Position numbers and translations under genes: made by a program
Assembly (NCBI GenBank): GCA_038253325.1
Contig: JBBSHE010000041.1
Location: 1 to 21,710, forward strand
From: JBBSHE01 sp038253325
Lineage (GTDB): Bacteria > Actinomycetota > Actinomycetes > Propionibacteriales > Nocardioidaceae
Length of the DNA: 21,710 nt
Direction: 5' to 3'
Part shown: piece by piece, positions 13,257 to 20,248 of the stretch
How the letters are laid out: each line of letters starts with the position of its first letter
Numbering within the stretch: the stretch's first letter is position 1
The notes under the pieces: generated by a model
What the model saw: only the letters and a program-made list of their open reading frames with translations
Database searches by the model: none
What the model was told of the DNA's origin: nothing

Positions 13257-15377
13257 ATGACCCGAACCTTTGCCAACGTGGTCTGTGGGCGACGCTCGAA
13301 GTACGTCGTCCTCGCCATCTGGGTGCTGGTGATCATCGGCGCCGGGCCACTCGCCGGCAAGCTCTCCGGAGTTCAGGACAACCAGGCCACCTCGTGGCTG
13401 CCGCACAGCGCGGAGTCGACCAAGGCGTACGCCGAGCTCTCGACGTTCACCGATCGCGACAGTTTCCCCGCGATCATCGCCTACGAACGCACGAGCGGCA
13501 TCACCCAGGCTGACGTCGCCAAGGCCAAGCACGATGCGAAGAGCTTCTCGGCGATCGACGGGCTCAGCGGCCACGTGGCGGGGCCGTTCAAGTCGACGGA
13601 CGGCCAGGCATTGCAGACGATCGTCCCGATCCATGTCGACCCGAAGTCCGGCTGGAACGACCTGCCCGACGTTGCCAAGTCCCTCGAGAACACCGCCACG
13701 TCCGGTGCCAGCAGTGGCCTGAGCGTCCGGGTTGGTGGACCCGTCGGCCTCGGAGCCGACCAGGCGCTGGCGTTCTCCGGAATCGACGGCACCTTGTTGT
13801 TCTCGACCGTCGGCATCGTGATCATCTTGTTGCTGCTGACGTACCGCAGCCCGACCCTCTGGATCCTGCCGCTGCTCTCATCCGGTGTCGCGTTGACGGC
13901 CGCCCAGGCGTTCATCTACCTCCTCGTCAAGCACGCCGGCCTGACCGTCAACGGCCAGAGCTACGGCATCCTGACCGTCCTGGTGATCGGTGCCGGCACG
14001 GACTACGCACTGCTGCTGGTCGCGCGCTACCGAGAGGAGCTTCGTCGGCACGAGGACAAGCACGAGGCCATGGCGCTGGCGCTGCACCGGGCCGGCCCGG
14101 CGATCGGGGCCAGTGGCAGCACCGTCATCCTCGGGATGCTGTGCCTGCTCGCGGCCGAGATGAACTCGACCAAGGGGATGGGTCCCGTGCTGGCCCTCGG
14201 CATCGTCTTCGCCCTGCTGTCGATGCTGACGCTGCTGCCCGCACTGCTGGTCACGGTCGGCCGCTGGATCTTCTGGCCGCGCCGGCCCGGGTTCGGCACC
14301 CCCGAGCCGACCGCGACCGGTGTCTGGGCAAAGGTCGGTGGCTTCATCAAGGGCCGGCCCCGCAAGGTGTGGGTGACGACCGCGCTGATCCTCGCAATCG
14401 GCTCGCTCGGTCTGTTCAAGCTCGATGCGACCGGTCTGTCCACCGCTGAGTCGTTCATCGGTGAGCCGGACTCCGTCAAGGCGTCGAAGACGATCGACAC
14501 CCACTTCGCCAGCAACGCCGGTGATCCCGTCTATGTCATGGTCAATGCCGACACGGCGACGAAGACGGCGGCGGCCCTCAAGTCCGACGCCGGGCTGAGC
14601 CAGGTTTCGCCACCCCGCACCAAGGGCGACCGGGCCTTGATCACCGCGTCGGTGAGTGGCGACGCCTACAGCCCACATGCCTTCGACACGGTCAAGCAGG
14701 TACGCAGCATCGTGCACGGGATACCCGGCACGGGCGCGCTCGTCGGTGGTACCTCGGCGACCACCCTCGACATCGAGGACGCGTCGCACCGCGACAACCT
14801 CGTCATCATCCCGCTGACCCTGCTGGTCGTGCTGCTCGTCCTCGGGCTGCTGCTGAGGGCACTGGTCGCACCCGTGGTCCTGATCGCGACCGTCGTGTTG
14901 TCGTTCGGTGCGGCGCTCGGCATCAGCGGCCTGATCTTCCACTACCTCTTCGGATTCGGAGGAGCCGACAGCTCGCTGCCGCTGTTCGTGTTCGTGTTCC
15001 TGGTGGCTCTCGGCATCGACTACAACATCTTCTTGATGACGAGGGTCCGCGAAGAGACCATCAAGTCCGGTACTCGGCGTGGTGCACTGATCGGCCTGGC
15101 GGCGACCGGCGGAGTGATCACGTCGGCAGGACTCGTGCTGGCTGCGACGTTCGCAGTCTTGGCGACGCTGCCGCTGGTTGCGTTCGCCGAGATCGGATTC
15201 GCCGTTGCGTTCGGTGTGCTGCTCGACACGATCATCGTCCGGGCTGTGCTCGTGACCGCCCTCAACCTCGACATCGGCTCGCGGATCTGGTGGCCGAGCA
15301 AGCTCAGCCGGATCCCCGATCGGCGTGACGACGATCCCGGCCGGCCCGAACAGGTGCTCGAGTCCGCCGAGGTATGA
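13257..15377 (+). CDS. MMPL-family RND transporter
   Basis: The protein has 706 aa. A first membrane helix at residues about 16-34 is followed by an extracytoplasmic domain (about 35-175) with the family start VQDNQATSWLPHSAESTKAYAEL. A five-helix block carries IGAGTDYALLLVARYREEL (Asp249), and a linker at about 350-375 leads to a second helix, a second soluble domain (about 395-525) and a second block with LGIDYNIFLMTRVREE (Asp588). Paired GTDY/GIDY motifs are the proton-relay signature. Cargo is likely a lipid, polyketide or drug but cannot be told; no lipid biosynthesis gene is adjacent. It ends in a short polar tail, without the long cytosolic C-terminus of MmpL3. ATG 13257 follows GAAGGGA. 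A 10-bp hairpin follows the stop. Confidence 0.92.
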   Translation: MTRTFANVVCGRRSKYVVLAIWVLVIIGAGPLAGKLSGVQDNQATSWLPHSAESTKAYAELSTFTDRDSFPAIIAYERTSGITQADVAKAKHDAKSFSAIDGLSGHVAGPFKSTDGQALQTIVPIHVDPKSGWNDLPDVAKSLENTATSGASSGLSVRVGGPVGLGADQALAFSGIDGTLLFSTVGIVIILLLLTYRSPTLWILPLLSSGVALTAAQAFIYLLVKHAGLTVNGQSYGILTVLVIGAGTDYALLLVARYREELRRHEDKHEAMALALHRAGPAIGASGSTVILGMLCLLAAEMNSTKGMGPVLALGIVFALLSMLTLLPALLVTVGRWIFWPRRPGFGTPEPTATGVWAKVGGFIKGRPRKVWVTTALILAIGSLGLFKLDATGLSTAESFIGEPDSVKASKTIDTHFASNAGDPVYVMVNADTATKTAAALKSDAGLSQVSPPRTKGDRALITASVSGDAYSPHAFDTVKQVRSIVHGIPGTGALVGGTSATTLDIEDASHRDNLVIIPLTLLVVLLVLGLLLRALVAPVVLIATVVLSFGAALGISGLIFHYLFGFGGADSSLPLFVFVFLVALGIDYNIFLMTRVREETIKSGTRRGALIGLAATGGVITSAGLVLAATFAVLATLPLVAFAEIGFAVAFGVLLDTIIVRAVLVTALNLDIGSRIWWPSKLSRIPDRRDDDPGRPEQVLESAEV

Positions 15378-15381
15378 GTGC

Positions 15382-15407
15382 CGGGGACCGGGTAGCACCG
15401 GTCCCCG
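15382..15407 (+). terminator. Hairpin terminator after mmpL
   Basis: CGGGGACCGG (15382-15391) and CCGGTCCCCG (15398-15407) pair perfectly over 10 bp around a GTAGCA loop, 4 nt after the mmpL stop. No T-tract is present, but the position and strength fit an actinobacterial intrinsic terminator separating mmpL from fprA. Confidence 0.7.
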
Positions 15408-15414
15408 ACCGTTG

Positions 15415-15420
15415 GATACT
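15415..15420 (+). promoter_or_regulatory. -10 box for fprA (leaderless)
   Basis: GATACT (one mismatch to TANNNT, preceded by TG) lies 6 nt before ATG 15427 and just after the terminator. There is no Shine-Dalgarno before the ATG. Confidence 0.35.
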
Positions 15421-15426
15421 GGGCAG

Positions 15427-16785
15427 ATGCCAGTGCTGTCCGGGGACCACGTCGATCGGGCGTTGCGGGTTGCGATCGTCGGGGCCGGGCCGGCCGGTAT
15501 CTACACCGCTGACGCGCTCAGCGCACAGCCCGCTGTCCCGGTTGACGTGACCGTGCTCGAGCGGCTGCCGGCGCCGTTCGGTCTCGTCCGGTACGGCGTC
15601 GCGCCGGACCACATCTCTGTGCGCTCGATCCGCGACACCCTCCAGAAGGTCCTCGAGCGCCCGAACGTGCACCTGCTCGGCGGGGTCGACGTCGGCAAGG
15701 ACATCGACATCGACGACCTCCGTCTGTCCTCGGACGCGGTCGTGTTGTGCGGCGGCTCGGCCCATCCCCGGCCTCTCGGCATCGACGGTGAGGAGCTGAT
15801 CGGCTCGTTCACCAGCACCGACCTGGTGAACTGGTACACCGGACATCCGGACGCCGAGTCGGTTCCGCTGACCGACGTACTCGCGCGCGCGGAGACGGCG
15901 GTCGTTGTCGGGGCTGGCAACGTCGCGCTCGACATCGTCCGGTTCCTGGCATCGTCGCGTCAGGTTCTCGAGCCGACCGACATGCCCGAGCACGTGCTCG
16001 CCAGCCGCGCCGTCGACAAGCTGAGCGACATCCACCTGCTGGCCCGTCGCGGGCCGGAATTCGCCCGTTTCACCACCAAGGAGCTGCGGGAGATCGGTGA
16101 GCTCCCGGACGTCGATGTCATCGTCGATGCCGCGTCGCTTGCCGAGGCGATGTCGACCGACCGGGTCGTCAGCCGCAACCTCGACGTCCTCCGCTCGTGG
16201 GCGGCGCGGCCGGACGGCGATGCGCCGCGGCGGGTACATCTGCACTTCGGCGTCCGACCGGTCCGCATCGCCGCCTCCGACGGATTCCTGGACGGCGTCG
16301 TCGTCGAGAGAACGGTGCAGGGACACCCGGACCCGGCCGAGGACACCACCACGATCAAGGCAGACCTCGTCGTCTCGTGCATCGGCTACCTCGCAGCCGA
16401 GCTCGCCGGCCTGCCGTTCGATCCGGACACCGCGACGATCCCGAACGCAGACGGACGGGTGCTGGTCGAGGGTGAACCGTTGCCTCGGATGTACGTTGCC
16501 GGCTGGATCAAGCGAGGACCCACCGGCGTGATCGGGACCAACAAGCGCGACGCCCGGCAGACCGCGGAGGCGGTACTCGCCGACGCCTCCGCGCTGCTCG
16601 CCGGCGATCCGCCGACATCCGACCTGGATCATCTCCTCGGCGAGCGGGGCATCACGCCGTTCACGATCGACGACTGGCGCCGAATCGACCGGGCCGAACG
16701 AGAACTCGGCCAACGTTACAACCGAGAGCGCACCACCCTGCACGAGCGCGCAGCCCTCGCCCGGGCCGCCGGACACGAGAACTGA
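15427..16785 (+). CDS. fprA: Ferredoxin/adrenodoxin-NADP+ reductase, FprA type
   Basis: This 452-aa FAD enzyme moves electrons between NADPH and ferredoxins. The N-terminal RVAIVGAGPAGIYTADAL is the FAD Rossmann site, and RLPAPFGLVRYGVAPDH is the adrenodoxin-reductase signature. AVVVGAGNVALDIVRFL binds NADP, and VAGWIKRGPTGVIGTNKRDA is the C-terminal FAD and substrate motif. Size equals M. tuberculosis FprA, which may serve cytochrome P450s; none is in this window. ATG 15427 is chosen for its -10 box; 14 extra residues precede the first strand. It is isolated by a strong hairpin before it and a weaker one after it. Confidence 0.93.
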   Translation: MPVLSGDHVDRALRVAIVGAGPAGIYTADALSAQPAVPVDVTVLERLPAPFGLVRYGVAPDHISVRSIRDTLQKVLERPNVHLLGGVDVGKDIDIDDLRLSSDAVVLCGGSAHPRPLGIDGEELIGSFTSTDLVNWYTGHPDAESVPLTDVLARAETAVVVGAGNVALDIVRFLASSRQVLEPTDMPEHVLASRAVDKLSDIHLLARRGPEFARFTTKELREIGELPDVDVIVDAASLAEAMSTDRVVSRNLDVLRSWAARPDGDAPRRVHLHFGVRPVRIAASDGFLDGVVVERTVQGHPDPAEDTTTIKADLVVSCIGYLAAELAGLPFDPDTATIPNADGRVLVEGEPLPRMYVAGWIKRGPTGVIGTNKRDARQTAEAVLADASALLAGDPPTSDLDHLLGERGITPFTIDDWRRIDRAERELGQRYNRERTTLHERAALARAAGHEN

Positions 16786-16794
16786 GGAAGCGAC

Positions 16795-16837
16795 GGCGCG
16801 CCCACGGCGTAGACGCGCCTCGTCTGGTGCAGCACCA
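16795..16837. terminator. Possible terminator region between convergent fprA and racemase
   Basis: GGCGCG (16795-16800) can pair with CGCGCC (16814-16819), and the palindrome TGGTGC-A-GCACCA lies at 16825-16837. They sit at the start of the 157-nt gap between converging genes. The rest (16838-16942) holds only a short direct repeat, GGTCACCGTG and GGTCACGTG, and nothing else I can name. Confidence 0.4.
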
Positions 16838-16942
16838 TGGTCACCGTGAGTGTGGGTCACGTGCCGAGCAGGCACGACACCGACGGTCGTACCTGTCCAC
16901 GCCGTCACGCTCACCGGGGTCGACGACCCGTTGGACATGACT

Positions 16943-17674
16943 TCAGTCTCCGACCGGCCCACCGCGCCAAGTCGGCAGCGGACGGTCGCCTACGGCGGCG
17001 TCGAAGGCGGCGCGAGCGAGCAGGCGGGTCGAGTCCAGCGTGGGCAGAGCAGACGCATCGGGCGTCACCAGGAGCGGGATTTCGGTGCACACGAGGGCGA
17101 CCGCGTCGCAGCCCCGCGCCGCCAACTTCTCAATGATGCGGACATACGCCTTCCGCGAGCTCGAGGTGAACACGCCGTTCACCAGTTCGTCAAAGATGAT
17201 TTCGTTGATGATGTGGCGGTCGTCCCCGTCGGGTATCTCGACCGACATCCCGCGAGCCGCGAACGCCCGGCGATAGACCGGGCCCTCCATGAGGTACTTC
17301 GTACCGAGCACGCCGACGCGTCTACGGCCATCGCCTACGGCCTGGTCGGCGACGATCTCTGCGATGTGCAAGCCAGGAATCGCGAGTTCCTCGCCCGGCT
17401 GTTCGAGAGCCATGTGCGCGGTGTTGTCCGGGCATATGAAGAAGTCAGCGCCCGCGCGCGCGAGTCGCCGCGCGCTCAGCGACAGCGTGACTCGGATCGG
17501 GAGGTAGTCCCCTTCGTCCCAGGAGGGCATGCTGCGTGCGAGGGCGATGCAGTCGAGGGTCACATCCGGATGTTCGTGGGGACCAAGTCGATGGAAACCC
17601 TCCTGGCAGAAGGCCCGAAAGCACAGCGCGGCCCCTTCGGTGCTGTGCGCGAGGATGCCGACGTGCTTCGCCAC
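16943..17674 (-). CDS. Aspartate/glutamate racemase family protein with Asp in place of the first catalytic Cys
   Basis: This 243-aa protein has the two-domain Asp/Glu racemase layout. It begins HVGILAHSTEGAALC. The first active-site loop is FFICPDNTAH, where the residue before Asn-Thr, normally the first catalytic Cys, is Asp83. The second is VALVCTEIPLL with Cys196 intact. Family members with only one Cys exist, such as E. coli YgeA with Thr at the first site, so activity is possible but may be one-sided or on another substrate. GTG 17674 is preferred, with AGGAGA 10 nt upstream and the first strand beginning at once; an ATG at 17710 adds 12 unconserved residues. It is divergent from the HNH gene. 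Confidence 0.85.
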   Translation of the reverse strand: MAKHVGILAHSTEGAALCFRAFCQEGFHRLGPHEHPDVTLDCIALARSMPSWDEGDYLPIRVTLSLSARRLARAGADFFICPDNTAHMALEQPGEELAIPGLHIAEIVADQAVGDGRRRVGVLGTKYLMEGPVYRRAFAARGMSVEIPDGDDRHIINEIIFDELVNGVFTSSSRKAYVRIIEKLAARGCDAVALVCTEIPLLVTPDASALPTLDSTRLLARAAFDAAVGDRPLPTWRGGPVGD

Positions 17675-17760
17675 GGCCTTAGTGTCTCCTGTCGGCATCA
17701 TGCAGGGCACGGTTGGAAGGGATCCATTTCGGCCGGCTCGGCCAGTCGGTGAAAATGCGT

Positions 17761-17789
17761 TTGGATGTGTCTCGCAGATGCATTATAAT
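17761..17789 (+). promoter_or_regulatory. Near-consensus sigma-70-type promoter for the HNH gene (leaderless)
   Basis: TTGGAT (17761-17766), 17 bp, then TATAAT (17784-17789), a full -10 consensus with ideal spacing. It is followed by 7 nt and ATG 17797, so transcription should begin at the start codon. The surrounding 40 bp are much richer in A+T than the rest of the window. AATGC and GCATT form short inverted arms flanking the spacer. Confidence 0.75.
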
Positions 17790-17796
17790 CGAACAC

Positions 17797-19728
17797 ATGA
17801 TCGATCCCCGTTCGACCTCGACGTCGTTCGCGGCGCGGCTCGACACGCTCAACATCGATCCAAGCGACCCGGATGACGCCGCCGAGTTGCTGACGTCTAG
17901 CCACCACCTTCAGACGCTCGCCCGCCTGGCCGAGGCGCACAGCATCGACCGGCTCGGTGCATACGCCGAGACAGTCCAACGCCGCGACACCACCGACCTG
18001 CCGGGTCACGAAGCCTTGGTCCGACCGGGAGACGACGGCACCCCGGCCGTCTCCGACTTTGCGCTCGCCGAAGCAGGAGTGGCGTACGGCGTCTCATTTG
18101 AGTCAATCTGGGCCAAGGTCGCCCTTGCGCTCAACCTCCGGCATCGATTCCCATTGGTACGAACGCGGATGCTCGCGGGGTCGACGCCGATCTGGCGCGC
18201 CCGACGACTGTGCGAACTCGCGCACGACCTGACGCTCGAACAGGCCTTGGTGGTCGACCAACGCGTTGCGCCGACGATCAACCGGCTGGGCCCAAGCCGT
18301 CTCGCGGTCGTGATGGACGAGGTCCTCGTCGCCCTCGGCGCGAACGCCCTCGATGACGAGCGCACCAGTTCCGAAAAGTCGGACTACCGTGCCGACGTCT
18401 TCCTTTCCGGCGACCCGGGCTGTGGCGAGGCGTTCATTCGTGCCAAGCTCACCGACACGGCCCGGTTCGACCGGGCGCTCGATCACGTTGCTGACCTGCT
18501 CAAGATCGCCGGCGACAACAGCCCGCGCGATCACCGCCGCGCCGGCGCCATTGGCTGGCTCGCCCAGCCGGACAAGGTCCTTGCGCTCGATGCGTGGGCC
18601 CGCAACTGTGCTTGCCGGCAGCCGAGCGCCGACGCTGACGGATTGGTGCTCGGCGATTTCCCTCCAGCACCCGACGACACCAAGCTCACCGCCTGGCGCG
18701 GCGAAACCCCACCCGATCTGAGCGGGCCGCTGCCTTCGCTCGAGTGGCCTACGCTCGCGCTGCAACTCCACCTCGACTACGACACCCTCACCCGAGTTCT
18801 CAGAGAACTCGACGACGCCGAGAGGTTGGCGGAGCCATTGACCGACCCACCTGGACTTACCGATCCGCTCGCCGACGTGCCCGCTGACCTGCCCGAACGG
18901 GCGCACGCACGTCCACCGGTCGACGCCGGGCTGCCACCCGACTGGTACGACGAACCCGGGCTGCCACCGGACTGGTACGACGAACCCGGGGTGCCACCCG
19001 ACTGGTACGACGACCCCACCATCGGAGTCCCACCGGACTGGCACGACGATTCCACCATCGGAGCCCCACCTGGTTGGCACGACGACCCCATCATCGGAGC
19101 CCCACCGGGCTGGCACGACGACCCCACCATCGGAGCCCCACCGGGCTGGCACGACGACCCCACCATCGGAGCCCCACCGGGCTGGCACGACCCGCCAGAT
19201 ACGAGCCCACCGCGCGACCCCATGGCAGCGAGCGATGCCGCCCCTCCCGCCGACGTCAGCCACCAAGGCAGTCAAGGCTGGTCATCTGGTGTCGGACGGC
19301 TTGCTGTCCAGACCCGAACCGGATACCGCGACCTCGCGGTCATCACGGCGCGGCATGCAGCCGAGCTCATCGGCGAGTCTCACGTCACAATCCAGCCGGT
19401 GATCGACCTCAACGACATGCCGACCGCCGAGGGATATCAGGCACGCGGACGCCTCAAGCAAGCGGTGATGCTGAAGGCACACAACTGCGCGTTTCCCCAT
19501 TGCAACCGCCGGGCAAACCTGCAGATCGATCATACGATCCCTGCCCCAGAGGGAAAGACCGAGCTGTCCAACCTGGCGCCGCTGTGCATCCTGCATCACC
19601 GGATGAAGACGCATGGCCGCTGGCTGTTCCGTCAACCGATCAACGGGCTCTACGTCTGGCGCAGCCCACACGGGGAGGTCTACGTCGTCGACGGCACCGG
19701 CACCCGACCCATCCATCCATACGACTGA
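17797..19728 (+). CDS. DUF222 / HNH endonuclease-like protein (13E12 family) with repeat linker
   Basis: The protein has 643 aa. Residues about 20-340 form the helical DUF222 domain, including RMLAGSTPIWRARRLCELAHDLTLEQALVVD-type sequence. Residues 378-467 are eight tandem units (G-L/V/A-PP-D/G-W-Y/H-D). The C-terminal 80 residues hold an HNH nuclease domain: CAFPHCNRRANLQIDH with Cys564, Cys569 and the DH pair (Asp578-His579), Asn592 in ELSNLAPLC, Cys597, and His600/His601. All core residues are present, so nuclease activity is plausible; the biological role of this large actinobacterial family is unproven, and in mycobacteria members are repeated and used as phage attachment sites. Start ATG 17797 is fixed by the promoter. 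A GC hairpin follows the stop. Confidence 0.9.
   Translation: MIDPRSTSTSFAARLDTLNIDPSDPDDAAELLTSSHHLQTLARLAEAHSIDRLGAYAETVQRRDTTDLPGHEALVRPGDDGTPAVSDFALAEAGVAYGVSFESIWAKVALALNLRHRFPLVRTRMLAGSTPIWRARRLCELAHDLTLEQALVVDQRVAPTINRLGPSRLAVVMDEVLVALGANALDDERTSSEKSDYRADVFLSGDPGCGEAFIRAKLTDTARFDRALDHVADLLKIAGDNSPRDHRRAGAIGWLAQPDKVLALDAWARNCACRQPSADADGLVLGDFPPAPDDTKLTAWRGETPPDLSGPLPSLEWPTLALQLHLDYDTLTRVLRELDDAERLAEPLTDPPGLTDPLADVPADLPERAHARPPVDAGLPPDWYDEPGLPPDWYDEPGVPPDWYDDPTIGVPPDWHDDSTIGAPPGWHDDPIIGAPPGWHDDPTIGAPPGWHDDPTIGAPPGWHDPPDTSPPRDPMAASDAAPPADVSHQGSQGWSSGVGRLAVQTRTGYRDLAVITARHAAELIGESHVTIQPVIDLNDMPTAEGYQARGRLKQAVMLKAHNCAFPHCNRRANLQIDHTIPAPEGKTELSNLAPLCILHHRMKTHGRWLFRQPINGLYVWRSPHGEVYVVDGTGTRPIHPYD
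18928..19197 (+). repeat. Coding minisatellite: eight 30/36-bp units in the HNH gene
   Basis: Units start at 18928, 18958, 18988, 19024, 19060, 19096, 19132 and 19168. The first two encode GLPPDWYDEP (30 bp); later ones are 36 bp and encode G(V/A)PP(D/G)W(Y/H)DDPTI; the last is 30 bp, GAPPGWHDPP. Units 6 and 7 are identical over all 36 bp, pointing to recent duplication. All units keep the reading frame. Confidence 0.95.
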
Positions 19729-19729
19729 C

Positions 19730-19749
19730 CGCCGCCGCCGTCGGCGGCG
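19730..19749 (+). terminator. Hairpin terminator after the HNH gene
   Basis: CGCCGCCG (19730-19737) and CGGCGGCG (19742-19749) pair over 8 bp with a CCGT loop, starting 1 nt after the stop codon. GTTGGCTTGTT follows, weakly T-rich. Confidence 0.6.
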
Positions 19750-19790
19750 TTGGCTTGTTCGCTCTCGACCTCGGCCGAAAGAATGATCAG

Positions 19791-20185
19791 GTGCCAGCCG
19801 TTCACCTTGACCCGATGACCGACGCCGAGGTCGCCAGTTATCTCGTCGGGGGCCCGCACCGGATACATCACCGACCAAATCGAGCACGGGGGCGATACCG
19901 AGGAGCTTGCGGCCGAAGCCGCCGCCGACCAGGATCTCGCCCGACTGTTTCCCGGAGGAGAGCCCGCGGCCGGCCAATACCTCTTCGTCGCACGCGACCC
20001 CAACAGCGTGCGCGTCGGCATGCTGTGGCTCGAGCGACGCGAACGGAAGCCGCGCATCTCCGTCTGGATCTACTACGTCAGTGTGGACGAGCGCCGTCGC
20101 GGTCAGGGTTTGGGGGCGGGCCTTGATGGCTGCCGCTGAGCGTTGGGCGCGGAAGCAGGGTGCGGAAGAGATCCGCCGCCCCTGA
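19791..20185 (+). pseudogene. GNAT acetyltransferase pseudogene (two +1 shifts, C-terminus missing)
   Basis: Translation is GNAT-like but moves through three frames. Frame 1 from GTG 19791 gives VHLDPMTDAEVASYLV. Frame 2 gives GYITDQIEHGGDTEEL, then RVGMLWLERRERKPRISVWIYYV and the acetyl-CoA motif VDERRRGQGLG. Frame 3 from 20126 gives MAAAERWARKQGAEEIR, then RP and stop. Both breaks fall at runs of five G (19848-19852 and 20112-20116); removing one G from each gives a continuous 130-codon frame reading RRGQGLGRALMAAAERW. Even then the usual end (a strand such as LNVFGHN plus about 25 residues) is missing, and the frame stops 2 nt before the hairpin repeat. Sequencing error could explain the shifts but not the truncation. 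Confidence 0.85.
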
Positions 20186-20187
20186 AC

Positions 20188-20237
20188 GACTTGTCGGCGC
20201 GTCATCGGCTCAGGGGCCGACCACGTACCGACAACTC
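20188..20237 (-). repeat. 50-nt hairpin repeat, copy 2
   Basis: Outer arms GACTTGTCGG (20188-20197) and CCGACAACTC (20228-20237) pair at 9 of 10 positions. The inner stem is CGGC(T)/(G)GCCG, different in sequence from copy 1 but foldable at the same place. The first 21 nt are identical to copy 1 (3310-3359). It ends 11 nt beyond the hmgA stop on the minus strand, the same orientation relative to the gene as copy 1, and starts 2 nt after the GNAT pseudogene stop. Confidence 0.75.
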
Positions 20238-20248
20238 GGCGGGAGCGG

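Noticed and set aside
13878..15398. Open frame of about 500 codons antisense to mmpL
   Set aside because: It is Gln/Asp/Arg-rich low-complexity sequence, the mirror of hydrophobic transporter codons.
15304..16962. Open frame of about 550 codons on the minus strand over fprA
   Set aside because: The opposite strand carries all FprA motifs with a promoter and terminator; this frame has no recognisable domain.
18928..19197. Repeat array considered as a CRISPR array
   Set aside because: Units are directly abutting without unique spacers and encode an in-frame peptide repeat; there are no cas genes.
16943..20237. Possible integrated genomic island from racemase to GNAT remnant
   Set aside because: No integrase, tRNA-end duplication, att-like direct repeat or clear composition shift was seen apart from the short A+T-rich HNH promoter; kept only as an accessory-looking region.
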